From: an uncultured Sulfuricurvum sp.
Lineage (GTDB): Bacteria > Campylobacterota > Campylobacteria > Campylobacterales > Sulfurimonadaceae
Length of the DNA stretch: 64,000 nt
Direction of reading: 5' to 3'
Assembly (NCBI GenBank): GCA_903844635.1
Contig: CAIMUF010000074.1
Coordinates: 221,346-285,345, forward strand
A program made the position numbers and the translations under genes. Positions 16,571 to 25,739 of this stretch are shown here, piece after piece. The notes beneath the pieces were generated by a model. The model was not told the origin of the DNA. It did no database searches and saw only the letters and a program-made list of their open reading frames with translations. Each line of letters begins with the position of its first letter. Position 1 is the stretch's first letter.

Positions 16571-17506
16571 TTGGCTACTTATCTCGATTTTGAACAAAAA
16601 ATTTGCCAAATTCAAGAAGAGATTATTGCTGCTGAGGTCCGTTATGACCATCATGCAGTAACCATTCTCAAACAAGATTTGGATAAAGAAGTTCAGCAAA
16701 CCTACACAAATTTATCTCCCTATCAAGAGCTTCAGCTTGCACGGCATCAAGATCGTCCGTATGCGCTTGATTATATTAACCTTCTTTTTGACAAAAAATA
16801 CGAGCTTCATGGGGATCGCCATTATCGCGATGACCTCTCTATTATTTGTTATTTGGGTATGATTGGCGATGAGCGTGTGATGATTATTGGTGAACAAAAA
16901 GGACGCGGGACTAAAAACAAGCTCAAGCGTAATTTTGGTATGCCAAATCCTGAAGGATACCGTAAAGCTTTGCGTATGGCAAAAATGGCGGAAAAATTTA
17001 AAATCCCACTTTTGATGTTAATCGATACTCCGGGCGCATATCCGGGATTGGGCGCAGAAGAACGTAATCAAAGTGAAGCGATTGCTCGCAATTTACTTGA
17101 ACTTTCCAATCTTAATACCATTACGGTTTCGGTCGTTATCGGAGAAGGCGGAAGTGGCGGTGCATTGGCTATCGGTGTCGCAGATCGCCTTGCAATGATG
17201 CGTTACTCCGTATTTAGTGTTATTTCGCCGGAAGGGTGTTCTGCAATTTTGTGGAATGACCCCAGCAAAGTAGAAGCTGCAACCAAGGCACTGAAAATTA
17301 CCAGTGAAGATCTTAAATCACTCGATTTAATTGATGATGTCATTGACGAACCGTTGATTGGTGCTCATCGTGATAAAGTGGGCGCAGCAAACATGCTCAA
17401 AGATTATTTTCTCTCATCTGTTGCGTCTTTACGTAAACTTAGTGACTCAGAACGTCTTGAAAAACGATACAACCGTCTTGTCGGTGTCGGGCGTTATAGC
17501 GAATAA
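16571..17506 (+). CDS. accA: Acetyl-CoA carboxylase carboxyltransferase subunit alpha
   Basis: This 311-aa subunit transfers the carboxyl group from biotin to acetyl-CoA with AccD, the committed step of fatty-acid synthesis. Family sequences are visible: HGDRHYRDD (about 79-87), [39 protein letters not shown] and [12 protein letters not shown]. The start is TTG at 16571, 9 bp after the fabF stop. TTG plus the close spacing suggests translation is tuned relative to fabF. Length is normal. Confidence 0.95.
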   Translation: MATYLDFEQKICQIQEEIIAAEVRYDHHAVTILKQDLDKEVQQTYTNLSPYQELQLARHQDRPYALDYINLLFDKKYELHGDRHYRDDLSIICYLGMIGDERVMIIGEQKGRGTKNKLKRNFGMPNPEGYRKALRMAKMAEKFKIPLLMLIDTPGAYPGLGAEERNQSEAIARNLLELSNLNTITVSVVIGEGGSGGALAIGVADRLAMMRYSVFSVISPEGCSAILWNDPSKVEAATKALKITSEDLKSLDLIDDVIDEPLIGAHRDKVGAANMLKDYFLSSVASLRKLSDSERLEKRYNRLVGVGRYSE

Positions 17507-17567
17507 AACATTCCTCCAGCATAGGCTGACGAATTGCCCTTTGGTTGAATTTAGTTCTACTTTTAGG

Positions 17568-17594
17568 CTAGATTCCCGCCTTTGCGGGAATGAC
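17568..17594. repeat. GTCATTCCCG-type repeat (partial copy) overlapping a gene end
   Basis: CTAGATTCCCGCC..GCGGGAATGAC is one half of the dispersed double hairpin described at 39875-39928. This copy forms the last codons and stop of the exonuclease gene on the minus strand. Confidence 0.85.
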
Positions 17595-18353
17595 GAGTGG
17601 TGCCGGTTTTAGCCTCTTCATTCTCGCAGCCTCTTTTGAAAACGCAATCAACTCTTCAGTCGTCTGGATATTTTTAGGAACCATCCCAAGTACTTGTGCC
17701 AGTAGATTTGTCGTGGTAATGGCATCTGATAGCGCACGGTGATACGTGGCTTCAGAATGAAGATCATACATTTCATTTAAATATCTCAAACCATACCGCT
17801 CAGACTCAAATGTTCGCTCAGCTAGATCAATCGTACACAATTGGCGATTAAGCAATACGCCCAGACCTGCTCGCTCCATCATGGCAGAGACAAATTTATA
17901 ATCAAATTTTGCATCATGCCCAACAAAAACAGCATCGCCTAAATAGAGGCGAAAATCAGACATTACTTTTGAAAGCGGTGGAGCATGAATGGTTTGTTCA
18001 ACGCTGATACCAGTAATTTCAGCAATTGCATCTGAGATACTCTCACAATGGACCAGGCTTTCAAAAGTATCGATGATTTTCCCATTTTGAAACCTTACCG
18101 CACCAATTTCTATGATCTGATGGTGGGCAGTTTTGGATCCGTTGGTCTCAACATCTACAATACAAAAGAGGGTATCGTTAACCGGAGTCAAAGAAGTACG
18201 AAATTTATAGGCCTTTGAGTGCAAAATGACGTTCAACCCTTGAGCTTTTAACATTTCAAGGGCAAGATCATCGCCTACTTTTTCTTCAAACTCTTCTTTT
18301 GGAATCCCATTTTTAGAGAGGCGATTAACTATTTTTGGATCCAATGGAATCAT
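17568..18353 (-). CDS. DnaQ-type 3'-5' exonuclease domain protein
   Basis: This 261-aa protein carries a DEDDh exonuclease domain from about residue 62. The ExoI motif is FCIVDVETNG (D and E ligands), ExoII is around FVGHDAKFDYKF, and the ExoIII histidine/aspartate is in YHRALSDAITTTNLL. It resembles the proofreading epsilon subunit of DNA polymerase III and related stand-alone exonucleases; the N-terminal 60 residues are a helical extension. The last eight residues (VIPAKAGI) come from an intergenic repeat that has moved into the 3' end, so the original C-terminus may have been slightly different. It overlaps trpF by 4 bp. Confidence 0.88.
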   Translation of the reverse strand: MIPLDPKIVNRLSKNGIPKEEFEEKVGDDLALEMLKAQGLNVILHSKAYKFRTSLTPVNDTLFCIVDVETNGSKTAHHQIIEIGAVRFQNGKIIDTFESLVHCESISDAIAEITGISVEQTIHAPPLSKVMSDFRLYLGDAVFVGHDAKFDYKFVSAMMERAGLGVLLNRQLCTIDLAERTFESERYGLRYLNEMYDLHSEATYHRALSDAITTTNLLAQVLGMVPKNIQTTEELIAFSKEAARMKRLKPAPLVIPAKAGI

Positions 18354-18937
18354 AATTTCGCCTGTGTGATAAAATTAAATACTTTTTGGTGATCTTTTTT
18401 TCCGTGGGATAATTCAACACCGCTGCTCACATCCACACCATAAAAACCATATTCTTTAATCGAAGGTATATTGTCAGGATCAAGCCCGCCTGCTAAAATA
18501 ATTTTTGAGCAATCAATGTTCTTAAACCATTCGATATTAAGACGTTTCCCGCTTCCTCCGTAACTCTCACAGTAAGCATCAATAAGACGATATTCGTCTG
18601 GGTAACGCAGGACATCTTCACGGTTTTTTGCTCGAATCACTTTGAGAGAGGGGAAATGTAATGATGTATAAAAATCATCACTGACGTCGAAATGAATTTG
18701 AGCCAGAGTACATCCTGTCTCTAAGCAGAGTGATTGGATTGTTTCAGGTGTTTCATTAACAAAAAGAGCTACTTTTTCGACAAAAGGGGGAAGTTTAGCG
18801 ATAATAGTTTGGGCCTCTTGAGGAGTAATATATCGGGGAGACTCAGGATAAAAGACAAACCCGAGGGCGTCCGCTCCCGATTCTATTGCATTAAAGGCAT
18901 CCTCAAAATTGGTAATACCGCAGATTTTTACTCTCAT
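18350..18937 (-). CDS. trpF: Phosphoribosylanthranilate isomerase
   Basis: This 195-aa TIM-barrel enzyme isomerises phosphoribosylanthranilate in tryptophan synthesis. It begins with the diagnostic MRVKICGIT, where the cysteine is the catalytic base, and contains GADALGFVFYPESPRYI and the phosphate-binding IILAGGLDPDN and GVDVSSGVE. It is not next to other trp genes; it sits between rpe and the exonuclease gene, which is a scattered-pathway arrangement. The length is normal. Confidence 0.95.
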   Translation of the reverse strand: MRVKICGITNFEDAFNAIESGADALGFVFYPESPRYITPQEAQTIIAKLPPFVEKVALFVNETPETIQSLCLETGCTLAQIHFDVSDDFYTSLHFPSLKVIRAKNREDVLRYPDEYRLIDAYCESYGGSGKRLNIEWFKNIDCSKIILAGGLDPDNIPSIKEYGFYGVDVSSGVELSHGKKDHQKVFNFITQAKL

Positions 18938-18943
18938 TATAGG

Positions 18944-19585
18944 TTAGACACGCAGGCTATCGATAGCGGTTTTAAAATCATCGGCTCCAAAAACATAGCT
19001 TCCGGCAACACAGACATCGACACCTGCCTCTTTAAGCATTTGGATATTACCGCTTCCTACACCGCCATCGATTTCGATAAGACAATTAGGGTTAATGGCA
19101 TCCCGTAAAACTTTGAGTCGTTTAATTTTTTCAACGACAGTGGGAATAAACTTTTGCCCGCCAAATCCTGGATTAACACTCATAACGAGAACCATATCCA
19201 AATCACCCAAGAGATATTCAATCGCTTCAGCAGGAGTATGGGGATTGAGCACAACAGCAGGCTTGATCCCCAGTGATCGTATGTATTGGACCAGGCGATG
19301 AGGATTTTTTTCCTCTTCGATGTGAAAAGAGATAAATTCTGGTTTGAGCGGAGCAAAAAGATCGACAAAAAAAGTATTGTTTTGAACCATAAGGTGAATA
19401 TCAAGAGGCTTGGTAGCAGCTTTCGCAATGGCGCTGACGACGACAGGCCCTATGGTCATATTAGGAACAAAATGACCGTCCATCACATCGACGTGGACGA
19501 AATCACATCCTGCATCACAGATGGCACGAACATCACGGGCTAAATTACCAAAATCAGCCGAAAGAACACTGGGTGCGATGAGCAT
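18944..19585 (-). CDS. rpe: Ribulose-phosphate 3-epimerase
   Basis: This 213-aa TIM-barrel metalloenzyme interconverts ribulose 5-phosphate and xylulose 5-phosphate. Motifs include MLIAPSVLSADFGNL, FVHVDVMDGHFVPNMT (catalytic Asp), MSVNPGFGGQKF and IDGGVGSGN. All are intact. The gene ends 6 bp before trpF, so rpe, trpF and the exonuclease gene likely form one minus-strand operon. Confidence 0.96.
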   Translation of the reverse strand: MLIAPSVLSADFGNLARDVRAICDAGCDFVHVDVMDGHFVPNMTIGPVVVSAIAKAATKPLDIHLMVQNNTFFVDLFAPLKPEFISFHIEEEKNPHRLVQYIRSLGIKPAVVLNPHTPAEAIEYLLGDLDMVLVMSVNPGFGGQKFIPTVVEKIKRLKVLRDAINPNCLIEIDGGVGSGNIQMLKEAGVDVCVAGSYVFGADDFKTAIDSLRV

Positions 19586-19627
19586 AATAAAAACCTTCGT
19601 TATTTTTTTGACATTTTAGCGAAAAAG

Positions 19628-21022
19628 TCAGCGTGTCAGGAAAAAGATGAAATTTTGCCCTTCAAAATTCAAATCAACTTGAACCCCTTTTTTGTCTTGA
19701 GCAATTTCCAAGAGAGTTTTCACATCGGCATACGTCCGAGGCAAGGTAATATCAAGACGCTTTTTGTTTTCAGAGAGGAGTACTTTAGCACGTCCTCCGA
19801 TAATATTGACAAATTCAGCCAAGGAATCGAGGATGTCTTCATCAGTAACATTTGCGTCACCAATAAGAAGTTCACATGCTTTTTTGGCAATGCTGCGAGG
19901 GAAAATGAGGATGATTAATCCATCAAGATCTCCATAAAAACCAATAGAGCTAGCCACCTGATCAGCAGAATCAGTCACGGTGAGCGTCTGAATCTTTACG
20001 GACTCTCTGGTTGCCTCAGCATTGGTCATCATAGCAATGGTAGAGACGGTTGCATCAATGAAATGGGGAAGTTCATTGACCAGTGCTTTGTTGAGAGATC
20101 GATGCTGCTTAACCGTTGCTCCACCACCACCGCCAAGATCGCTTAATAATTCTTTATTTTTGAGGATGTCTTCCATATTGTCAAAGAAAAGCATTCCGGC
20201 ATCTTCAAGATCATTCTTAAAGGCTTGAGGTGTTTTTTCAAAGGTGAGTCCGACAAAGCAGATAGTAGCATTGTATTCAGCGCCTGCGGAGGCGAGTTTA
20301 GTAAAAAAATTCAGTGCATGAATATTCATGGAGACGACTTTATAGGCATCGAAAATAAACAGACGAAATCCAACATTGAGTGAATTGTTATGGTAAGCAA
20401 TGTTAAACGTATCGCTGATCTCCGCATCCAAAAAATTGGAAATAGTATAAATAATTGCATTACCGGTGACGCGTGTGGCTACTTTTTGTCCAAAATATCC
20501 CAAATAAGTATCTTCGATAATGGCATAGTAAAGTTCTGGATGTTGTCTTTTCTCTTCGAATTCATTTAAACTTTGGGCGATTACGGGATTGTGGCCATAG
20601 TCAAACAGCTCGATAGCCATAGCAGAGCGTTGCGAATGGTCGCTATTGTAAAGTAAAACTGTTTTGGACTCATTTTTATTACTGGAGACGAAGAGTTCGG
20701 CAATTTTTTCACTTTTAAATAAAGAAAAGCTCAGTTCATTTCCATAAAAAGCATTGATGGCTTTAAATTTTGAGTGATCATAGTCACAAAACCCAACGAC
20801 AATGTGCTTTTGAATTCGTATATTGGTTAGAAGTCGGACAAAGGTATCCAGCCCGTTTTTATTGAAAAAAATGACCTTTTTAAGCGATACCAATAACATA
20901 TCTACATTTAGAGCTTCAGTTGCTCTGATATCGTCAATGGTTAAAAAAGAGGGAGCATTGTTTCCATCCAAAAAGCCTTGAAGATGAAAAACACCAATAC
21001 GTCCACGAACAACGGCGCGCAT
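19628..21022 (-). CDS. STAS-like / CheX-like domain protein (chemotaxis or signalling)
   Basis: This 464-aa soluble protein has a STAS-like N-terminus (about 1-105, with VFHLQGFLDGNNAPSF and a KNGLDTFVRLL helix), a receiver-shaped middle (about 115-290) and a CheX-like C-terminus (about 320-464). The last part has the FYGDLDGLIILIFPRSIAKKACELL strand-helix and then EDILDSLAEFVNIIGGRAKVLLSE, matching the E-x2-N helix that carries catalytic residues in CheX phosphatases (E and N are both present). It might dephosphorylate CheY-P or a related regulator. It follows an HDOD gene by only 2 bp. The middle domain lacks the clear phosphoacceptor Asp of a true receiver. Assignment is by eye. Confidence 0.7.
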   Translation of the reverse strand: MRAVVRGRIGVFHLQGFLDGNNAPSFLTIDDIRATEALNVDMLLVSLKKVIFFNKNGLDTFVRLLTNIRIQKHIVVGFCDYDHSKFKAINAFYGNELSFSLFKSEKIAELFVSSNKNESKTVLLYNSDHSQRSAMAIELFDYGHNPVIAQSLNEFEEKRQHPELYYAIIEDTYLGYFGQKVATRVTGNAIIYTISNFLDAEISDTFNIAYHNNSLNVGFRLFIFDAYKVVSMNIHALNFFTKLASAGAEYNATICFVGLTFEKTPQAFKNDLEDAGMLFFDNMEDILKNKELLSDLGGGGGATVKQHRSLNKALVNELPHFIDATVSTIAMMTNAEATRESVKIQTLTVTDSADQVASSIGFYGDLDGLIILIFPRSIAKKACELLIGDANVTDEDILDSLAEFVNIIGGRAKVLLSENKKRLDITLPRTYADVKTLLEIAQDKKGVQVDLNFEGQNFIFFLTR

Positions 21023-21024
21023 GT

Positions 21025-21816
21025 TTAAGCCATCACTTGCATAAAGGGTTCATAAATATCCCCAACAAAATCGATTTGGAAGTCAATAAATTCATTGAGT
21101 CCAGCACTGACATAAACACTTTGACTCAGTTCATAAAAAAGAAGCAAATGCATCCATTGTGAAAGTGTTTTTTCTTCAGCATTGAGAGTCTCTCTTAGTC
21201 CAGATGCCCCTTCTATAAGGCTAATTGTTTTATCGCTCATTTCCCATGTACGTGCAATTTCACCTGCAAGATCAAAAAGATCACGGCCGCTTAAGCGTTT
21301 TAATATGGTATTAAAATCAAGCGCTTTAACGCTGCGCAGTTGGACGACTTCCGCTTTTCTGGAAGCAAAAAGAGCTTCACACACAATAATAGTAGCGGGG
21401 ATAAGAGCAATGGCACTGTGCAACTCTTTATCATTAACAGATAGGTGAAGCAAGATTTTTTCCCAGCGTTTACTCAAGGATGCTTGTAAATCGTAGAATT
21501 GGTGATCGGTGAGGGTGAACAGTTCCCATTTTTTGGGAGTAAGCAAACTTAATAGATAGTTATAAAGAGTTTGAACCGTTGCAGAAACGCCGAGAATACT
21601 AAAAATCTGACTGACATCACTTACTTCGTTTTTGAAACCATAGAGCGGACGGTTGACTAATATCTTGAGGTAATGACGAAGAGCCGGATCTTCAGAAGCA
21701 CATTTAGCTGCTTTGGGTAAATCTCCTGCACGGGCGTAATCCAATGCTTGACGTACAACAGCAGGCGCAGGAGGAATGTTTTGAATATAATGAGTTACTT
21801 CTTCAGATGTTATCAC
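21025..21816 (-). CDS. HDOD domain protein
   Basis: This 263-aa protein begins with an HDOD-type module: PPAPAVVRQALDYARAGDLPKAAKCASEDPALRHYLKILVN resembles the characteristic helix pattern with choice of one lineage 'DP-ALRxxLLRLVN'. A later ILGVSATVQTLYNYLL helix continues it. HDOD domains are metal-independent relatives of HD hydrolases found in signalling proteins that respond to c-di-GMP or stress. No catalytic HD pair is visible. It is coupled to the downstream STAS/CheX-like gene and probably works in the same signalling chain. Confidence 0.75.
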   Translation of the reverse strand: MITSEEVTHYIQNIPPAPAVVRQALDYARAGDLPKAAKCASEDPALRHYLKILVNRPLYGFKNEVSDVSQIFSILGVSATVQTLYNYLLSLLTPKKWELFTLTDHQFYDLQASLSKRWEKILLHLSVNDKELHSAIALIPATIIVCEALFASRKAEVVQLRSVKALDFNTILKRLSGRDLFDLAGEIARTWEMSDKTISLIEGASGLRETLNAEEKTLSQWMHLLLFYELSQSVYVSAGLNEFIDFQIDFVGDIYEPFMQVMA

Positions 21817-21960
21817 AGCAGCATATGTCCAATGTTTTTCTCAATTGTAATACTTCTTAGTTAAAGGGAACTTTAGCAGGATAAAAAGTAATAGCTTAAG
21901 GTAAACTTTGGGTTCATTGAGGTAGAATTCGCAACCTAAATTTACGCAAGGAGCCCCAAG

Positions 21961-22149
21961 ATGGCAAGAAGATGTGCTATTAGTGGTAAAGGCCCAATGA
22001 GCGGGAACAACGTTTCTCACGCGAAAAACAGAACAAAACGTCGTTTTTTACCAAACCTTCGCACTGTACGTGTTACACTTGAAGATGGTACAACAAAAAA
22101 ACTTCGTATCGCTGCTTCTGAGCTTCGTACACTTAAAAAAGATTCGTAA
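21961..22149 (+). CDS. rpmB: 50S ribosomal protein L28
   Basis: This 62-aa basic protein starts [21 protein letters not shown] and has [16 protein letters not shown], the core of L28. It binds 23S rRNA and is needed for subunit assembly. An AAGGAG ribosome-binding site precedes the ATG by 8 bases. It stands alone between the divergent HDOD gene and argJ, with a terminator-like hairpin after it. Confidence 0.97.
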   Translation: MARRCAISGKGPMSGNNVSHAKNRTKRRFLPNLRTVRVTLEDGTTKKLRIAASELRTLKKDS

Positions 22150-22173
22150 CCCCCGCACTTAGTGCTTCGATAG

Positions 22174-22190
22174 TCGGGAGTCTTTCCCGA
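22174..22190 (+). terminator. Hairpin after rpmB
   Basis: TCGGGA (22174-22179) pairs with TCCCGA (22185-22190), followed 12-20 bases later by a T-rich stretch. It is a moderate candidate for the rpmB terminator. Confidence 0.5.
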
Positions 22191-22287
22191 TTAACCCTCT
22201 CATTTTTCTTTATACATTCTCTTTTTTTAATTAAAACATGATCTTATATTTTGTAGTATTTTAGTACATCAAAAGCTTATAGTATTC

Positions 22288-22362
22288 GTCATTCCCGCGA
22301 AGGCGGGAATCTAGCTTTCTATTTGTGGTCATGGATCCCCGGGTCAAGCCCGAGGATGACGG
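22288..22362. repeat. GTCATTCCCG-type repeat pair upstream of argJ
   Basis: A first hairpin, GTCATTCCCGC with GCGGGAAT (22288-22311), is followed by CTAGC. A second stem reads GGATCCCCGGG then CCCGAGGATGAC (22332-22360). Outer GTCAT and ATGAC arms can close the whole unit. It belongs to the same family as the copies near 23626, 39875 and 53543. Confidence 0.85.
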
Positions 22363-22429
22363 AAAAAAAGAGATTAGTGATTAATAGAGAGTGCTATAAT
22401 AATACAGTTTATTTTTTGGAGATTTTTTG

Positions 22430-23617
22430 ATGTTTACACTTAAAAATATTGATGGTGGAGTATGCGCTGCGACAGGTTTTTATGCCGATGGAATCGCTAT
22501 TGGTCTGAAAAAAGAGGGAGCACTGGATATCGCTTTTATCTATTCGGATTCTCTTTGTGTGAATGCTTCGGTTTTTACTACGAACAAAATGACAGCCGCG
22601 CCGATACGTCATTTTCGTCAAAAAGAAAATTTTCAAGGAAATTTTGTTTTGATTAATTCCAAAAATGCGAACGCTATGACAGGTCCGGCAGGTATTAAAG
22701 ATATCGATGAAGTTTTATTCCGCGTTCAAGAAGCATTTCCTCAAATACAAAATCCCGTGATGAGCTCGACAGGAGTCATCGGTGTGCGTCTACCAAAAGC
22801 AAAGATCATTGAGGGTGCGTTAAACTTTGATCTAACTCATCGTGACGGGGTGTCGGCATCCGAAGCGATTATGACGACGGATACGTTTTCAAAGCGTATT
22901 GCCTTTGAAGTAACTCTTGAAAACGGGACCTCGTTTTGCATCGGTGCGATGGCGAAGGGGGCAGGGATGATCAATCCTGCCATGGCTACGATGCTGTGCT
23001 TTATTACGACGGATGCGCTCGTCGATAAAGCCACGATGCAAGGTATTCTCGATGAGTGTACCCGTACGACGTTTAATGCCGCAAGCGTGGATGGTGATAC
23101 CTCGACGAATGACACGGTGCTTGTCATGGCAAATGGACAAAGCGGTGCATTTGATGCAGATGCATTTAAAGAAGCGCTGTGGACAATCATGCTTTTTTTA
23201 GCCAAAGAGATGGTGCGTGACGGCGAAGGGGCAACGAAGCTTGTCACCTACAAAGTTACCGGTGCGACAGACGATCATGAGGCAGAAGTTGCTGCGAAAG
23301 CACTCTCAAATTCTTTACTCGTAAAAACAGCACTTTTCGGACAAGACCCTAACTGGGGGCGCATTGCTTCAACGGTGGGTGCGAGTGGCGTGATGTGTGA
23401 TGAAGAAACATTGAGTATCTGGTTTGATGACGTGTGTGTGTACCAAAAGGGAGACCTTCTTTTTGATGAAAAACTTGAACCTTTTGCGGCTGCTGTAATG
23501 CAAAAACCAGCCTTTACAATTCATTGTGATATTGGTCAGGGTGAAGGTAACTTTATTGCTTACGGGTGTGATTTGGGACATGAATACGTCAAAATAAACG
23601 CGGATTACAGAACCTAA
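22430..23617 (+). CDS. argJ: Bifunctional glutamate N-acetyltransferase / ornithine acetyltransferase
   Basis: This 395-aa enzyme moves the acetyl group from N-acetylornithine to glutamate in arginine synthesis. It is made as a precursor that cuts itself; the cleavage threonine lies in the ATMLCFITTDA region (NPAMATMLCFITT), with GVIGVRLP and GQDPNWGRI as further family motifs. The start is ATG at 22430, with GGAG 8 bases before it; a TTG one codon upstream is possible. Length is normal. A TATAAT-like TGCTATAAT lies at 22391-22400, a likely promoter. Confidence 0.95.
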   Translation: MFTLKNIDGGVCAATGFYADGIAIGLKKEGALDIAFIYSDSLCVNASVFTTNKMTAAPIRHFRQKENFQGNFVLINSKNANAMTGPAGIKDIDEVLFRVQEAFPQIQNPVMSSTGVIGVRLPKAKIIEGALNFDLTHRDGVSASEAIMTTDTFSKRIAFEVTLENGTSFCIGAMAKGAGMINPAMATMLCFITTDALVDKATMQGILDECTRTTFNAASVDGDTSTNDTVLVMANGQSGAFDADAFKEALWTIMLFLAKEMVRDGEGATKLVTYKVTGATDDHEAEVAAKALSNSLLVKTALFGQDPNWGRIASTVGASGVMCDEETLSIWFDDVCVYQKGDLLFDEKLEPFAAAVMQKPAFTIHCDIGQGEGNFIAYGCDLGHEYVKINADYRT

Positions 23618-23625
23618 AACCTTTC

Positions 23626-23678
23626 GTCATTCCGTGCTTGACACGGAATCTAAGATCCTGAATCAAGTTCAGGATGAC
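23626..23678. repeat. GTCATTCCCG-type repeat between argJ and prs
   Basis: GTCATTCCGTG pairs with CACGGAAT-type sequence (23626-23649), and GATCCTGAA pairs with TTCAGGATGAC (23654-23678). Compared with other copies, the inner bases differ on both sides of each stem, so pairing is kept. Confidence 0.85.
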
Positions 23679-23713
23679 AATGTTGTATTATCTCACCCTA
23701 AGTCTCCTCTTGC

Positions 23714-23719
23714 TATAAT
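23714..23719 (+). promoter_or_regulatory. prs promoter -10 box
   Basis: The sequence TTGCTATAATCGC has an extended -10 (TGcTATAAT) 31 bp before the prs start. No clear -35 is present. An AGGGA near the ATG at 23751 serves as ribosome-binding site. Confidence 0.65.
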
Positions 23720-23750
23720 CGCAGCAATTATTATAGTAATAGGGACTTCC

Positions 23751-24680
23751 ATGCGCGGATACAAAATTTTCAGCGGTTCAGCTTGTCAGGCATTTTCAGT
23801 AGAAGTGTGCAAAACCCTCGGTGTTCCTCTCTCAAAAGCGGAAATCAAACGTTTTAGTGATGGTGAGATTAATGTTCAAATCTCTGAGAGTGTTCGTGGA
23901 CGTGATGTTTTTATTATCCAAAGCACAGGTGCGCCATCCAATGACAATTTGATGGAACTGTTGATTATGACGGATGCTCTTCGTCGTTCATCGGCGAGCT
24001 CTATTACTGCTGTCGTTCCTTATTTTGGATATGCTCGCCAAGATCGTAAAGCAGCTCCGCGTGTTCCTATCACGGCAAAATTGGTTGCCGATATGTTTGA
24101 AACCGCTGGGATTGACCGTGTTATTACGATTGATTTGCATGCGGGACAAATCCAGGGATTCTTTGACATTCCTGTTGATAATCTTTACGGTGCGATCATT
24201 TTCCAAGAGTACATCAGTTCTAAAAACCTTGCTAATCCGGTTATTGCTTCTCCGGATATCGGCGGCGTAGCACGCGCTCGCTATTTTGCTCAAAAGCTCG
24301 GACTTGATATGGTTATTGTCGATAAACGCCGTGAAAAAGCAAATGAATCGGAAGTCATGAATATTATCGGTGACGTAGCAGGCAAAGATATCATCATGAT
24401 CGATGATATGGTCGATACTGCCGGAACGATGGTAAAAGCGGCGGCTGCACTGAAAAAACGTGGAGCAACGTCGGTTATGGCCTGTGCTACTCATGGTGTT
24501 TTGAGCGGTAACGCGTATGAAAACATCAACAACGGCGAACTCGATGAGCTGGTTATTTCAAATACTCTTGTTTTACGTGGTCAAAGTGACAAGATTAAAG
24601 TCCTAAGCGTCGCTCCGCTCTTTGCTGAAGTCATCCGCCGTGTTTATCACAATGAGAGTGTTAACAGTCTTTTCAGCTAA
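23751..24680 (+). CDS. prs: Ribose-phosphate pyrophosphokinase
   Basis: This 309-aa enzyme makes PRPP from ribose 5-phosphate and ATP, feeding purine, pyrimidine, histidine and tryptophan synthesis. The start is placed at 23751 (MRGYKIFSGSACQAF); the frame is open upstream through a repeat and the promoter, so the longer version is not real. Motifs are FSDGEINVQI, PYFGYARQDRK, the catalytic-flap region and the PRPP loop IIMIDDMVDTAGTM. All are intact. Confidence 0.96.
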   Translation: MRGYKIFSGSACQAFSVEVCKTLGVPLSKAEIKRFSDGEINVQISESVRGRDVFIIQSTGAPSNDNLMELLIMTDALRRSSASSITAVVPYFGYARQDRKAAPRVPITAKLVADMFETAGIDRVITIDLHAGQIQGFFDIPVDNLYGAIIFQEYISSKNLANPVIASPDIGGVARARYFAQKLGLDMVIVDKRREKANESEVMNIIGDVAGKDIIMIDDMVDTAGTMVKAAAALKKRGATSVMACATHGVLSGNAYENINNGELDELVISNTLVLRGQSDKIKVLSVAPLFAEVIRRVYHNESVNSLFS

Positions 24681-24923
24681 CCACTTTTATAAATCTCTAA
24701 AGAATCTTCTTTGGAGTCTTCCCCCTCTCCCTCTTTTTAGCTACTTTCATAATCACATTGGACCTTGTAACGGAAATTGCATATCTGTATCCGAACGGTA
24801 ATATCTGTTAGTTTTAAGCAATAATTTTAAACAAATCAGATACAATTAAGTTTATATATTTTCTGTTAAATTCAGGGGTTATTTGATCCTTGATTCTTAC
24901 AAAATACGATTAAAAGGGTGCAT

Positions 24924-25739
24924 GTGAAGAGTACATTTTATTGGATTGCTGTTGTTCTACTTATCAGCGGATGTTCGACAACCTCGTTTAAAATGTTAGA
25001 TGCTAATGGTGTGGCTATTCGAAATGTAGCCGATGCTAACTATACAGAAGAGACGCAGTTTGAATGGAAAATTACGAAAGGAGATCGTATTGAGATTATC
25101 GTTGCTAACCAATCCTCGGGTGAAGGGGATAAGCAGCTCAATACATTGATCAACACGGCCGGCGGGACGACTACTTACCAAACACGTGATGGTTCTGAGG
25201 GATATTTGATCCCAACAGATGGAATGGTGCGCTTACCGCTTGTGGGCCCTGTGAAATTAGCCGGATTGACAGAGACACAGGCAGTCGATAAGCTGACGAA
25301 TGAATATCGCAGCTATTTGAAAAACCCTTTTGCCAGCGTAAAAATACTCAATCAAAAGCTCTTTGTTTTGGGTGAAGTACGTAAACCAGGGGTTGTCCAG
25401 GTTACAAACGGTACGATGACACTTTTTGAGGCATTAGCCTATTCGGGAGATCTCACCGATGATGCGGAACGGACGAATGTTCGGGTCATTCGCGGAGGAC
25501 TTCGTAATCCTCAGATGCGTGAGATTAATCTTGCTAATCTCTCCGAAATGAAGCTCACGAGTTTATTGCTGCAGCCCAACGATATCATCTACGTTCAACC
25601 CCGTGATATGAAAGCGTTCAACGTAGCCTTCAAAGAGCAAATGCCGTTCTTTGACCTTATCACCTCGATGTTATCCCCTTTCGTTAGTTACACCTCTATT
25701 AAGAATGGAAAAGCTGTAGATGTCTTCTTATTTAAATAA
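24924..25739 (+). CDS. Polysaccharide export lipoprotein (Wza-like)
   Basis: This 271-aa protein has a lipoprotein signal: a hydrophobic segment ending LLISGCSTT, so Cys is lipidated after cleavage. It then has a Poly_export domain (ITKGDRIEIIV...LIPTDGMVRLPLVGPVKLAGLTETQA) and a SLBB-like domain (FVLGEVRKPGVVQVTNGTMTLFEAL). In the family it forms the outer-membrane pore of capsule or exopolysaccharide export. The start is taken as GTG at 24924 because AAAAGG lies 6 bases ahead; GTG at 24918 would leave no spacing. Its 3' end overlaps the Wzz-like gene by 20 bp. Confidence 0.88.
   Translation: MKSTFYWIAVVLLISGCSTTSFKMLDANGVAIRNVADANYTEETQFEWKITKGDRIEIIVANQSSGEGDKQLNTLINTAGGTTTYQTRDGSEGYLIPTDGMVRLPLVGPVKLAGLTETQAVDKLTNEYRSYLKNPFASVKILNQKLFVLGEVRKPGVVQVTNGTMTLFEALAYSGDLTDDAERTNVRVIRGGLRNPQMREINLANLSEMKLTSLLLQPNDIIYVQPRDMKAFNVAFKEQMPFFDLITSMLSPFVSYTSIKNGKAVDVFLFK

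Noticed and set aside
23634..23750. Upstream extension of prs
   Set aside because: The extension is encoded by a repeat element and the promoter; MRGYKIFSGS at 23751 is the family start.
23988..24494. A 168-aa open frame on the minus strand inside prs
   Set aside because: It is antisense to the conserved prs gene and its composition (many His, Arg, Ser) is that of a frame shadow.
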